Shown one piece after another: positions 38,113 to 49,289 of a stretch of 64,000 bases of DNA; positions within the stretch are counted from its first letter, which is position 1; every line of letters starts with the position of its first letter. The stretch is taken from contig NW_024882875.1 of the NCBI RefSeq assembly GCF_019059575.1, positions 1 through 64,000 on the forward strand, read 5' to 3'. Under the pieces are notes generated by a model. That model worked only from the letters and a program-made list of their open reading frames with translations, was not told the DNA's origin and searched no databases. The position numbers and the translations under genes were made by a program. Source of the stretch: Amphibalanus amphitrite. Taxonomy: Eukaryota; Arthropoda; Thecostraca; Balanomorpha; Balanidae.

Positions 38113-40405
38113 TAGGGGAGAGCGGGGTGAGTTGTATCATGTCCAAGTTTTATCAGGGCGAATTGTGCCAAACTTATCCAATGGATGGCGCTCGCGACAC
38201 GACCAGCCGACGAGGTTTTCCGGGCGCCATCTTTCCCTGTTCTGTCTTGTGGCTGAGTGGCAGGGGCCCGGGAACGATTTTCAAGTTGGGGGGGCGAGCC
38301 CAAAATACCTGACATGATGCATATGAAAAGGATCTCCATAAGGGCCCCACGCCGGCTTCTGAGGGCCGCTTGCGGCTTTTACGGGCACCTCGGTGGTCTC
38401 CAAAGACCTGTTACTGGCCTCTGAGAGGTCTTTCCGGCCTATGAGGGGCCAGTTATAGGGGCATTTTCCGCCTGTGATGGTCTCACACTTATTTTTCTGA
38501 GGGCCCCATAACGGCAACTGTGGTCTGTAGGGCCCTCGTCGGCGCCAATGAGGGCCCACACTGGTGTCTCTGAGGGTTTCACACCCCCCAACTCTGAGTG
38601 CCTACACCAGTGCCTATTATAGCCCTATATCGGCAGCTCTGAGGACCCAACCAACACCTGCGCATCTAAAGGCCACCCACTGGTGACTTTTGAGGACCCC
38701 ACACCGGTAACTCTGAGGGCCCCACCGGCGTCTGACAGTACGTACCATGTCGGTCTCTAAGGACCCCACAGAACTTCTTCTGTCGGCCCAAGGACCCCTT
38801 GCCGGTCACTGAGAACCCCTGCCGGCTTGTAGAGAATTCGCGTCAGCAGCTCTAAAGGCCCCACGGCCCACACCCGTCTGTAACGGCTCCAAACCAGCGT
38901 CTATGAGGGCCCACAGCAACGCCTGTAAGGACCCTCATCGGCGCCTCTGAGAGAATCACACTAGCTCCTTTGAGCGCCCACACCGGCACCTGCATGGCGG
39001 CCCCACACCGGGGCATCTAAAGGCCCCTTACCGGCGGCTCTGAGGGCCCTACGCCGGTGATTCTGAGGGTGCTACCGATAACCGAAGGCACCACACATTA
39101 CACAAGCGCTTAGTGTCGCTGAGCTTTAATCCCATACCGGCCCTCCGAGGGCGCCACGTCAGTGCACTCATTGCCCCACACTCCTCCCTCACACACAGAG
39201 CGGGTAAACTGTGTTATACCTGTAGCAACGATTTTACCACCGTTGTACGTTATGTATTTCTCAAAGTTGACTCAAGCTGGTGCAGTATATAATCTGGCCT
39301 GCCAAACTATGGCCAAGGTCAGGCCGAAATCAAAGCGGAATGACAATAGCAGATGTTGTCAAATCGATACTGTATCAGCAGAAACCATTCAGACGGCAAG
39401 GAAAATGCCGTGTGTGGATGTTTAGATGTATAAAGGAAACAAGAAGAAAAGAAGTCCGGAAAAGGGAGGAAAGATCTTTTCTCGCTGCCTCAATGTTGAG
39501 GGGGCGCCGCCCCCTCGGCTCCCAAGTTGGGGGGACAAGCGCCCCCGCTGCCCCCCCCCCCCTGTTCCCGGGTCTATGCTGAGTGGACGCGTCTCGAGGT
39601 GAGAGCCGATTTTATGTTTTTTTTTAAATGTCATTCTAAAAAATAAGTTGCAAGAAAATGTGTGTTCTGGGCATTTAGATGTGCACGAATTTGAAAGATC
39701 TCCGTAGCGGTGGTGAGGGTAGGTTCTAAGGCTGCGTGAGTGAAAACGGATTTCTCCAGCTGTCCGCTGTTTTTTTTAGCACGAGGATGTTTTTTTCCAA
39801 GATGGCGGCTAGGTACATGTTGTATCAGAGCCGGGTGGGGTATGTTGTAACTCCTATTGTATGTATGTATGTATGTATGGGTATGTTGCTTTTGATCGCG
39901 AAAGCTAAGCCCTGGCTCGCGTTTGTAGGTAGCTAGTCAATGCTCGTTCCATTCCTGCACAATGTGTTGGCTTCTTTGCTCTTAACGGGCCACTTTTGCG
40001 TCTAGTCTGTTGATGTTTCGTTTGGATTGCATTGACCTAAGTTTGGTCTAATAAAGTGAAGCCTTTGAGCATACCTATACATTGTATTAACCCCATTTAA
40101 TGTTGTTGTTATGTTCAAAACCAATAGGAAGCACACTCCCTGAAACGTGAAATAGTGATACAAATTACCCCACCATGTGATACAACTCACCCAAGCCATG
40201 GGGCAAGTTGTATCAAAAACATTGTTCTATTCGGGAGACCGTAGAAGAAAAACTGGTAGAAGTAGCGGAAAAGTTAGGTACTTTGCACAAAAAAGCAGAA
40301 GAATCAAGGAAGGGGATAGTATGGAAATAATGAGTTTATCACGGATAATTACGAGGTTATGGGTCTCGGAGTAAAAACTTATACAACCCACCCCACTCTC
40401 CCCTA
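38113..40405. mobile_element. MITE with TAGGGGAGAGCGGGGTGAG termini, nested interior
   Basis: TAGGGGAGAGCGGGGTGAGT at 38113 and the inverted CCACCCCACTCTCCCCTA ending at 40405. GTTGTATCA (38129) is mirrored by TGATACAAC (about 40181-40189). About 2.3 kb, enlarged by an inner element at about 38260-39580. Same terminal family as 14934-15839. Confidence 0.75.
38260..39585. mobile_element. Inner element with CCCGGGAACR termini and satellite core
   Basis: CAGGGGCCCGGGAACGATTT then CAAGTTGGGGGGGCG on the left (38262-38297). Inverted counterparts CAAGTTGGGGGGAC and CTGTTCCCGGGTCTATGCTG lie at 39521-39581. The core at 38335-39150 is a degenerate tandem array of about 27-40-bp units (CTCTGAGGGCCCCACACCGGC), the opposite-orientation counterpart of the 18.9-19.7 kb satellite. 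Confidence 0.6.
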
Positions 40406-41000
40406 CCTACTTCTTCGAGTACCGCCCTACTGACGATGTTCAACCCATTATTTCACATACATTCTCGCTAAGAGACAATTCGGATGATAAGTGTAATGGC
40501 AGAAACCTTTTTGAGCATTTTCATGCCGTAGACGCTCCTCCAAAGACCAAAAACGTTGAAGCGATCAAAACTGCCTCCCTATCAACTTCGTGTTGTGCGG
40601 CACAGCATACATTCAGGCGCTCACTGCTACTGTCATCTAGCGGCGGATTCCACAACTACTGTACAGCGCCGGACGCCCGTGCATCACGGCTCCGAAGCAC
40701 GCGTCAAATCCTCTCAGTCGTACACATAGTGGTCTCTGCTCGCAGCGTAGAACCAGGTTTTGCTTTCCTAGCCCATTATTTCAATTGTCTAGCATACCTA
40801 CGTCTATGCGGTAGTGTCTAATATTAAATATATGTACAATGCCTATTGCCTACCTACCTAGCTACAATGCGTGTTTAGTGCGATGATCCACAACGACTCT
40901 CGAGAGCTGTCTGCCCACTCTGACCAGTGGGCACTTCTGGCCCGCAGGGGCGACTGAGCGCCACCCAGCGCTAGCCCGTGACCCGGTGACCAGCCTCGGC
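40406..41000. other. No gene recognised
   Basis: No supported feature. Confidence 0.4.
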
Positions 41001-41004
41001 GGCG

Positions 41005-41260
41005 ACCAGGTGTTACCTACGAGTACCGCGTCTGCACATGTAACCGATGGCCGGCGGCGCCCAGATGTGGCCGGCGATGACGTGTATCGGCGGCCATCCG
41101 GTGTACCGCCAGCAGCTGTGACCGGTCACCGCCGGCAGCTGTGACCAGTCGGCAGCTGTGGCCGTCCAGCCGGCTGTGACCGTCCAGCCGGCAGCTGTGA
41201 TCGGTCACCGCCGGCAGTTGTGACCGGTCACCGCCGGCAGCTGTAGCCGGTCACCGCCGC
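41005..41260. repeat. 24-bp minisatellite (CGGTCACCGCCGGCAGCTGTGA)
   Basis: GC-rich units of about 20-24 bp combining CCGGCAGCTGTGACCGGTCA and shorter GTGACCGTCCAGCCGGC variants, densest at 41108-41258. Confidence 0.8.
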
Positions 41261-41591
41261 CCGATACACCGCCCCTCCATCTCCGGCCGGCGGCCGAGGG
41301 CCGCCACCGCCGGCGGGGTACAGAGACAACGCGACGATAGAGGCGAAATAAAGCCCACGCGGGCGGAACGGGACACGCTCCCGGTTATATCAAAAAGTCC
41401 GTCTACTGAATTCGGTTCGAATTATTTCTACACAAATTCCTTCATCAAATCAGACTAATTACAAATATGAACGGTGAATTTTACTGCTGTTGATTTATTT
41501 CATTCTCAAACTGAGTGACAGTTATTCGCAGGTCTTCCGATCATGATCTCTCCCAAACCGCTTCGACCAAACAGACTCTGATGGAAGCATC

Positions 41592-41597
41592 TTTATT
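41592..41597 (-). terminator. KCTD9: Candidate KCTD9 polyadenylation signal
   Basis: AATAAA on the minus strand, about 520 bases after the KCTD9 stop codon and the first clear canonical signal in that direction that I noticed. A further AATAAA lies near 41500. Not confirmed. Confidence 0.35.
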
Positions 41598-42119
41598 TAC
41601 CAAACTATTACAAAACAAAGCACAGTAGGCAGTTCCCCACATTAGTAAGCACTACGACGATAAATAATGGTCAAGCAGCGAGGCCCAACCACGCCATTCA
41701 CGACACGAAGTATTGCTGCGTGGCAGTTCATATTTACACAGCCAAACGAACGCGAGAACACAACGGGAAGCATACACAGTGACAACACTCATATTGTCAT
41801 CCCACTTTCAGTAAATGTATAAAAATCAGCACATCATCCTACTCAGGAATGCCACGCGACAGTCCATTTCTCAGCAGTTCACCGTCGCCACAGACCACGA
41901 TCAACGTCCTACAAAAGCTCTGAAATAAATATACCCATTCTAAGTAGCAAATTAAATTAGTGTACGATTCTATAGAAAAACAATCGCACATACATATACA
42001 AATACATTTGGCGTTGGGCCCAATGCAGCCGGCCGTTATTCCCCGCCTCAGCCGGAGGACCTGAGGTGACCTGAGCTGCCGCGGCTCTGATGACCCGGCG
42101 TGACCCGCCGTGACCTGGC

Positions 42120-42236
42120 CTACCGCACGGTCTGCGACATGTGGATCGGCGTGAGCATCAGGTCGAACGCCGTGTTGGTGAGGTTGGCGCCGCGCAGGTT
42201 AGCCTCGTGCAGGTCACTGCCCGACAGGTTACAGTT
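42120..42236 (-). CDS. KCTD9: KCTD9, terminal coding exon
   Basis: Minus-strand exon after the acceptor TGTTGCAG, phase 0, 38 codons plus TAG. It starts NCNLSGSDLHEANLRGANLT, a pentapeptide-repeat (A[N/D]LxG) segment. It ends MLTPIHMSQTVR, nearly identical to the C-terminus of animal KCTD9 as I remember it (MLTPLHMSQSVR). KCTD9 is a BTB-domain protein with C-terminal pentapeptide repeats, reported as a Cullin-3 substrate adaptor. The BTB and remaining repeat exons should lie to the right (higher coordinates). None was recognised between 42.4 kb and the retroelement at 49.3 kb, so the introns may be very long or this may be a partial copy. Confidence 0.85.
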   Translation of the reverse strand, partial: NCNLSGSDLHEANLRGANLTNTAFDLMLTPIHMSQTVR

Positions 42237-42420
42237 CTGCAACACACCAGCACGGTCACAGGTCAGGTCACAGGTCAGCACAGGTCACTGCCCTACAGGT
42301 TACAGTTCTTCAACACACCGGCACGGTCACAAGTCAGATCAGAGGTCAGCACAGGTCACTGCCCGACACGTTACAGTTCTTCAACACACCGGCAGAGCCA
42401 GAGGTCAGCTCACAGGTCAG
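42237..42420 (-). repeat. Tandem copies of the KCTD9 3' splice junction
   Basis: On the minus strand the exon starts after TGTGTTGCAG as AACTGTAACCTGTCGGGCAG. Two upstream copies (around 42285-42325 and 42357-42397) read TGTGTTGAAG then AACTGTAACCTGTAGGGC and AACTGTAACGTGTCGGGC, followed by AGTGACCTG. Unit length is about 72 bp. The copies keep the AG and 20 or more nt of exon sequence; one copy has gained an in-frame stop (TAG). Confidence 0.82.
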
Positions 42421-43005
42421 TGTCGGGTCAAACGACTGCATCACAGCGTCACCGGGCATTCACAGCTGGGCAGCGTCCTGAGGGAGGCCCCACCGCTGTG
42501 TAGACCGGACCCCGCTCAAAGTCGAGCAGCGGACGCTCTGAAATGATCAAAGCAAGGCGGGCGGAGAACGAGCTTACGAACCGACAAACAAAAGGACTCA
42601 GCCGCCGTCTAACACGCACCGAGGTCACCTTAGAACACTGGATATGCAGATCGTGGGTGTATCCGTGTTGTGGGGCGACTCTCCTAATGGTAAGGCCCAT
42701 CATCCAGTTCCCATTAACGGTTTGAAAGGCCGCTCCAAGCCGCCTCTCCACTCAACGGCTTTCTGCTGCGCGCAATTTTCAATACAATAAGCTGGTCGTA
42801 CAAGAACAGCTTATTCGCAGCGTGCGCTGACTGGCTGTACTCTCTCCGAACGAGTTAAAAGCAGAACGCCAACGCCCGCGGGGCGTTCTCCGTCCGTATC
42901 ACTGCCCTCACAACGCGCAGTGTAACGACCGTTAGCAACACGGACTGCACCGCACAGCAGCCGTGCGCTGCGGCGCAGCCTATGTAGAGCACGGCGGACG
43001 GACGC
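42421..43005. other. No gene recognised
   Basis: Nothing supported; the expected upstream KCTD9 exon was looked for here and not found. Confidence 0.35.
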
Positions 43006-43009
43006 CGTG

Positions 43010-43225
43010 GGGAACCGGCTCAATGTAGGACGGACACGGTGGATAAATGATACGGCAGAGGACGAACAAGGTGGAAGACGGACACAGTTGATAACTGATA
43101 CGTTGGAGGGGGATATGGTGGATAACTGATACGGCGGAGCAAGGACAGGATGTATAACTGTAAAACGACAGAGGCCGGACACGGCGAGAGGACGGACACG
43201 GTGAGAGTTCCGACATATCCGCGTG
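43010..43225. repeat. Degenerate tandem repeat (GGACACGGTGGATAACTGATACGG)
   Basis: Units of about 25-50 bp built from GGACGGACACGGTG and GATAACTGATACGG recur through this stretch. The minus-strand open frames over it are artefacts. Confidence 0.7.
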
Positions 43226-43944
43226 GTGACTGCCACTGGTGTGACTCGATTCAGTGACGACCGCCCGATATGACCTCACTCTATATATGGATCCGAGATA
43301 AACTCAGTCTCGAAGACTTAAGTGTAATGATGCTCACTAGCGACGGGGTGACACGCTACCCAGGTTTTTATTACCCTCGTGAGTATATTGGCTACACCAA
43401 AGCTGTTTTTAAACCTTCAAGCTACCCAGACACAGTCGTAGAATAGTCGGCAGGTGAATCAAACAGGATATGAGCATTGGGTAATGACCATTTCCCGCCC
43501 ATTGGACATTTGGCAATTCACAAAAGTAAGCAGGAAAGACAACAATCAAGTGCCTAAAATGACAATGAAAACATCAAATAAAAATATAGAATGTCTGTCA
43601 ATTGAAAACAGTAAACACAGCAGTTATTTATCTAGTCGTGGATAGTGAGCCCCTAGTGGCGCGCGCTGAGTGCCGTCGGACCCGGTTCGGTTCAGAAGCC
43701 GCCCCCGGACGCTAATGGAGCCGGCCGGCCGGTGCCGTCGCCGGCCACACCCGTTACGGTAACGTAATCACTCCCACCGGCCACTCGATCGCTAATGGTC
43801 CCCTCCCTCCGTCCCTCGCTCCTCTCTGCCGGCGACTTGGTCCGGTCCGCTCAGCCGGGGAGGGGTCACCGTAGGTGTTCGAGAGCGGAAAGTGGTGTGT
43901 CGTGGGCGATAGTAGAGCCGAATACACCAACAGTGGCCATAAAA

Positions 43945-43975
43945 AATAATAATAATAATAATGATAATAAAAAAA
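43945..43975. repeat. (AAT)n microsatellite
   Basis: AATAATAATAATAATAATGA followed by an A-run. No gene is recognised in the surrounding 43230-44300. Confidence 0.85.
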
Positions 43976-44289
43976 CAGATGAGCAGTTGAGAATGAAATG
44001 GAGAAAATACTATCAACACCAAATATAATGGTATTCTGTGGATAAAGATTTCGTACAAATAACAATTTATTAATCTGGCATTATTGCATACTTACTATGC
44101 ATCTTTATGCAATTACCATGTATTTCTGTTCTGTAGCATGTGAAAAATAATAAAAAGATGTAACAATGGTGCACTTCAGCCTTGCTCAATGTTTAATCGA
44201 CTTTGAAACCCTTTTAATGTCACCTTTGCTGCATCGAGAAGTGTTCAACTATCGGCCGATAAACTCCTTCCCACCTTCTCTGCGAACTA

Positions 44290-44640
44290 CCTGACGGAGC
44301 CCAGAGGTGTTTCCCGCAGTGTGCCTCCCCCCCCGCCCTCCGACCCGTCACCGGCAGCTGCCTGCTGGGGGCGACAGCTGGACAGAGTACCGCTGGGGAC
44401 GACAGGACGCCGAGCGCGGCTGGCAGACAATATCCTGCCGCCAGACCGGCCTGAGTTACGGCCAATGGTCAGCAGACGCCGCCGGCCGGCCCGGCAGACT
44501 GACAGTTTACCGGCGCACACTGATACAGTGCGCCTCATCAGACACACGGGTTCACAGTGAAATCACACTTCATACAATGGTGGGTGTCTGCTGCGCCGAT
44601 GTGATTGGTAGGTAAAACGCGCTGGCAGCAACAGCATCAA
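44290..44640. other. GC-rich open stretch, coding status unknown
   Basis: A plus-strand frame of 102 codons (44307-44615) includes SWTEYRWGRQDAERGWQTIS. I do not recognise it. It lies just upstream of an exon-like sequence at about 44649-44718 that ends in a good donor. An unidentified plus-strand gene is possible, but I cannot support it. Confidence 0.25.
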
Positions 44641-44651
44641 CCCTCAGACAC

Positions 44652-45062
44652 CGGCTGCTCATGGGCAACCACCCAGCGTCTCTGATGTCACTGTCCGCCC
44701 TGGGCCAGGTCACCGGCCGGTAAGGGGTGCCCTCCCCCTCCCGGTGTCTCTGATGTCACTGTCCGCCCTGCAGGCCAGGTCACCGGCCGGTAAGGGATGC
44801 CCTCCCCCTCCCAGCGTCTCTGATGTCACTGTCCGCCCTGGGCCAGGTCACCGGCCGGTAAGGGGTGCCCTCCCCCTCCCGGTGTCTCTGATGTCACTGT
44901 CCGCCCTGGGCCAGGTCACCGGCCGGTAAGGGGCGCCCTCCCCCTCCCGGCGTCTCTGATGTTACCGTCCCCTGGGCCAGGTCACCGGCCGGTAAGGGGT
45001 GCCCTCCCCCTCCCAGCGTATCTGATGTTACCGTCCCCTGGGCCAGGTCACCGGCCGGTCAG
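44652..45062 (+). repeat. 68-bp tandem array with exon-like modules
   Basis: Six copies of a 66-70-bp unit with CGTCTCTGATGTCACTGTCC beginning at about 44677, 44745, 44815, 44883, 44951 and 45017. Read on the plus strand, most units have a pyrimidine-rich CTCCCCCTCCCAG or -CGG, then about 43 nt, then GGCCG followed by GTAAGGGG, the layout of acceptor-exon-donor. The first copy extends left to CCCTCAG. The 43-nt module is not a multiple of three, so repeated inclusion would shift frame. Confidence 0.85.
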
Positions 45063-45164
45063 CGCGCGGTAACCTCTCTCTCTCCAGCGTCCATAGCACC
45101 GCCGAGCGGAGGCGGCGGTGGCCTCGTCAGCTGTGGGCACACGCTGTCTGTCTGGGCACCGTCA

Positions 45165-45540
45165 GCGCACGAATACATGGTTAACCCCAGCGGTCTCCGC
45201 ACGGATAAATGGTTAACATCAGCGGTCTAGGCTCGGGTGCATGGTAAACCTCAGCGATCTACGCACGGGTGCATAGTTTACCTCAACGATCTACGCACGG
45301 GTGCATGGTTAACCTCAGTGATCTAAGCACACGGTAGTCCATAGCTGTCTGCACATGGATAAATAGCGAGCCTGAACTGTTTGCGCACGGACAAATGGTA
45401 AACCACAGCCGTTTGCGCACGGATACATGGTAAACCTCAGAGGTTTGGACACAAATAAATGGCAGAGCTCAGCGGTCTACAGACGGATAAATGGCAAACC
45501 TCAGCTATATGTGCAGTGTGCACTACGCATGGATTAATGC
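45165..45540. repeat. About 45-bp minisatellite (GCACGGATAAATGGTAAACCTC)
   Basis: About eight degenerate units of 43-46 bp, each containing GCACGGRTRMATGGTWAACCTC and AGCGGTCTA variants. Non-coding. Confidence 0.82.
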
Positions 45541-47084
45541 TAAACCTGAGCCGGCAGAGAGGACAGCCAGGCATCATCCAGCCACAGCTGCAAAAGGCAT
45601 AGGTCCCACAGGAGGGAAGCAGCACCCTGATACCGCGACCGCCACATAATTTGGTGTGATGCATCACCTCGAGGTCTACCAGTGCACAGTGGCCCTTTTT
45701 CAGAATTAGCACGCATAAATTCAAAATATTTTTTCTCTTCTTTTGAGTAAAAAGCAGTCTAATCGTGTGCAAAACATTCCAAACTATCCGATGGTGCCAT
45801 TTTTACCGCCTAAAAAATAATTATCTTTGGTAAAACTGACCGCAAAATCGAAGTTTGTCGAGAGGCGCGCGGACACCACCGGCGGACCCTAAAAAGTAGG
45901 GTGAGATGAACATCAATTTGTAAGGCTTTCGGTGAGGAAATATTAAAAATAAGTGGCATGGCTGTGAAGCTGAGTTTACGTAGAAGCCCTAGAAACCACA
46001 ATTTTCATTGTATAAACTTAAATAGACCACTTTTGCCGAATATTGTGGACACAATAACAGGACAATTATTAACTGGAGATGGCGGCATACATATGAAGCT
46101 TTATGTTAAGTAGCACACTCTGGAACATGTCGTATTATACATCGTTCGAATCGCTGATCTCTTCTGACCATGTCCACCAAAGGGCATCGCGCCATTTTGC
46201 GCCATTTTGCTTCCACGGTGGATAACGTGAGCCAGTTCAGTCCGCGAGCGGCTGAGGCTCCTGTTCGATACGACTAAGCTTATTGACCTGGCTCGAAGCT
46301 GGTGTCACCTGGTGGGCGCCTAAATGTGGCCTGACTTTTGCCATAAGATGTGCTTATTGAAATGTCATGTAGGCATAACGCTGTGCTCAAGAAAAACTTC
46401 CGATTTCTTGTTCGCGTTTGATGTCCAAGCCGCACAAGTCCCGTGGTCGGCTTAAGATCTAACGTCAAAAGCGCCTATGTGTTTGTATTGTTCGCGTCGC
46501 GCTGACCTTAGTTGCTGCCCGGCCGGGGCCGACTAACGGTGGCTGGCAACAGCTGCAGATGCGGTCACGTGACGCCCTGGGGCGTCCTGGCGGTCAGTGC
46601 AGCGCGGTCGGCTGGCGGGCTCGCCACACTTGCGTTCGGAGCGGCCTGGGCCGGCGGGCGAGCCGTGCGAACGTGCGCCAAATCTTGGGCCGAGCGGCCT
46701 GTCGCTGTTGGGCCGAATCTCCTTGGGCAGTTCGTTTCTTTTCTTGTCTTTGCATTGGCAGGGAATACGTCCTTGATCACGTGGTGATGTCTTGCACCAC
46801 TTTCAGGTAATGTGGGAATTAATGCGTGCTAATTCTGAAAAAGGGCCACTGTGCAGTGCTAAAATCGCTATCACTATCAGGAGCTTGAGGCAACGACCCC
46901 TCTAGCCGTGCAAAAATATCCGGGTAAATAGGTCTACATTGTGAAACTCTAGCTATCTTTGTTTGTCGATTCCATTTTATTTTTAATTGGTTGAAGTGGT
47001 CGAATTTAACCTCTCCACTAAATCCTCAACAGTTCCACAAACTAGTGTTTCGTGCTTGCATAATGCATATTTGATTGACGTGGC
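45541..47084. other. No gene recognised; GC-rich patch 46510-46730
   Basis: No credible exon. GC-rich 46510-46730 is open in three frames, which is expected from composition. Confidence 0.4.
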
Positions 47085-47589
47085 TTAAAGGGACTATCCC
47101 ACCTTCTAAAATGTTGTTAAAACCAGTTAAATTGTGCCCGACTTTATAGATTGGATGACCAGGAACACGGTTCTGGCATTTATTTTTCATTAAACATCTT
47201 AGGCTTCCCATATTCCAAACACAAACTTTCAAATATGTGACGTCACAGCCCAAAATTACCTCCTTCCCCAGGCCACATTACTGTCATAAAGCTGATTCTT
47301 TTTACTCTGTAGGCACCACAACAAAGTTCAGACCAAGTTTTAAGCGATTTTTCAACGAACAAACCCATTTAAATCAGAATGACTAAACGAGGTGACGTCA
47401 CACTAACGGTCGCTCCATGTTGAAGATAGGGCCTTGTACAAGGCCCATTTTCAAATGAAGGGAACGAATTTCTTCAACACCAAGAGGCCGCGGGGGTTGC
47501 AACCTAGATAGATAGTGGTTTCTGAACCTCGCCGCAAACTTGGCTATCTCAACTCAAACCCCATGTTAAAGGTGGGATAGTCCCTTTAA
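47085..47589. mobile_element. 505-bp TTAA MITE with AGGGACTATCCCACCTT termini
   Basis: TTAA at 47085-47088 and 47586-47589. Inverted termini TTAAAGGGACTATCCCACCT and its exact complement AGGTGGGATAGTCCCTTTAA. Non-coding interior. The target site and overall form suggest piggyBac-type mobilisation. Distinct from the GC-hairpin TTAA family above. Confidence 0.85.
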
Positions 47590-49289
47590 CCAATTACATC
47601 CCGTTCATCAATTAGCCCCTCGCGGCCTCGGGCTGCGCAGGGACTCCGGGGTAGGCCATGCCGGTCCCGGCAGAGTGCAACAGAACGGAGCAGCGCGCCG
47701 TTCGCCGCCCCTTCCCGGCTGACCTGCCCAGCCCCACCCTCTGGCAGACGGGTCTGTCACCCCAGACCCGTCCCCAACTGACCGGGCCGCCCCCTCACCG
47801 GCTGACCGGCCCGCACCCCCCCCCCTATAACTGACCAGTGCGGCACCCCAGACCGTTCATCACGCGACCAATCAGCGGTGCGGCGATCACCAACCACTTG
47901 GAGCGCGATAAAAACGGATTTCGAGTCCCGCCGAACGGCGATATACCCTATTTTAGGACGGTTGGAGCGGCGCAAAAGGCCATTACAGGAATCGCCGGAA
48001 GTGCGGCGGTTTCGTACGAGTTCCAAACGACGTGATACTGTAATGGACTACATGAAATGACTTGACCTTTACAGAAACGCACAACGCAGTTAGGCAGCAA
48101 CTAATAAAATGATACCCGAGAGGATAATAAGACAAATTGCACTATATTGAGTACAATGGCTCGCTGGACAGTTGGGAAAACGATGAAAACTTCAATAATT
48201 CTTTCGAGAACTTGTTCAAATACAAAGACGAGAGGCGTCCAGCAAGCGATGGACATTATAGTTCGTTGCTCGGCATTTGAGGGCGGGCTGCAATTTTGCT
48301 GGGTCATTTGCGCACAATAGGCTCGAACAGTAATAAAGGCAGTTCGGTCACTTCGAAGCGGATGCAAATGAATACTTTTTCATGCCTTTTCTCGTATTGT
48401 AGTATATAACTATTTCAACCTTCTTACTTTCCTCACAAACAATTGAGGATGGGCCATTGTATATTTTTCATCGAAGTGAAACAATCCCAAAGACGTTATC
48501 GACTTTGTCAAAAGAGCAAATCTCCTTTTGTGGGGAAGGGAATTGCGTTTTGGCGTCCTTTTGACTCAATCCGTCCTGGGAAAAGACCATTATTATATAA
48601 ACATGATTGCCCCTCAAGTCGTTTGGGGTGTACTGACGGAGGTTATTCCAAAGCTGAGCGCATATTAGCGTGTCAAGTAGCAATTTGCAATATCGAAGGC
48701 ACACATTTTTTGGAATTTCGTTCAATGCTCACCATTCTGGAGGACAGTTTCTTTAAGAGGTTTAAATTGAACAACACATTACCCTCTCAAGTGGTATGAC
48801 CAATTCTCAAGCAGTACAGTTTCCAATTATGGACCATAACAGCCCATGAAGTGGAGCATAGCCTAGCCACCAGTCGCCACTTCAGGTAGCCACTCTATCT
48901 GACTTTTGCCTTCGTCAGCGAAAAGGATGCGTAGTTTTCAGTAGCCGAATAAAATAATCATCTGGTCACTGCAGTGTCCGTACCAAAGTGCAGTGCACAA
49001 CTACTCAGAACCTCGATGGGGCCGACCAGCCTCTCGAAGTCGAGGGGCCTGGGACAGCCCACTGCCCAGCTAGACAAAACATCAGCTCCGGCTCGGGTTG
49101 GTGGTGCGCCAGCAGATTGTCGTGTGACGCTCATCAGATCATCATCAGGACAAGCGCCCAATACAAGAAATTGATGTCGATTCACATACTGGTATTAGAT
49201 GCTGAAAATATTTGTAGCTCCATAGATAACAGTAGAACTGTTAGAACTGAACTGAAAGAAACAGTAGAACTGATCTGTTCTACTGTTAC
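47590..49289. other. Flank of the giant retroelement, no gene recognised
   Basis: 47690-47830 is CCC/GAC-rich and degenerate. AACAGTAGAACTGTTAGAAC-type short repeats lie at 49225-49288, immediately before the LTR. The 325-codon frame beginning at 48988 crosses into the LTR and is not supported as a gene. Confidence 0.4.
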
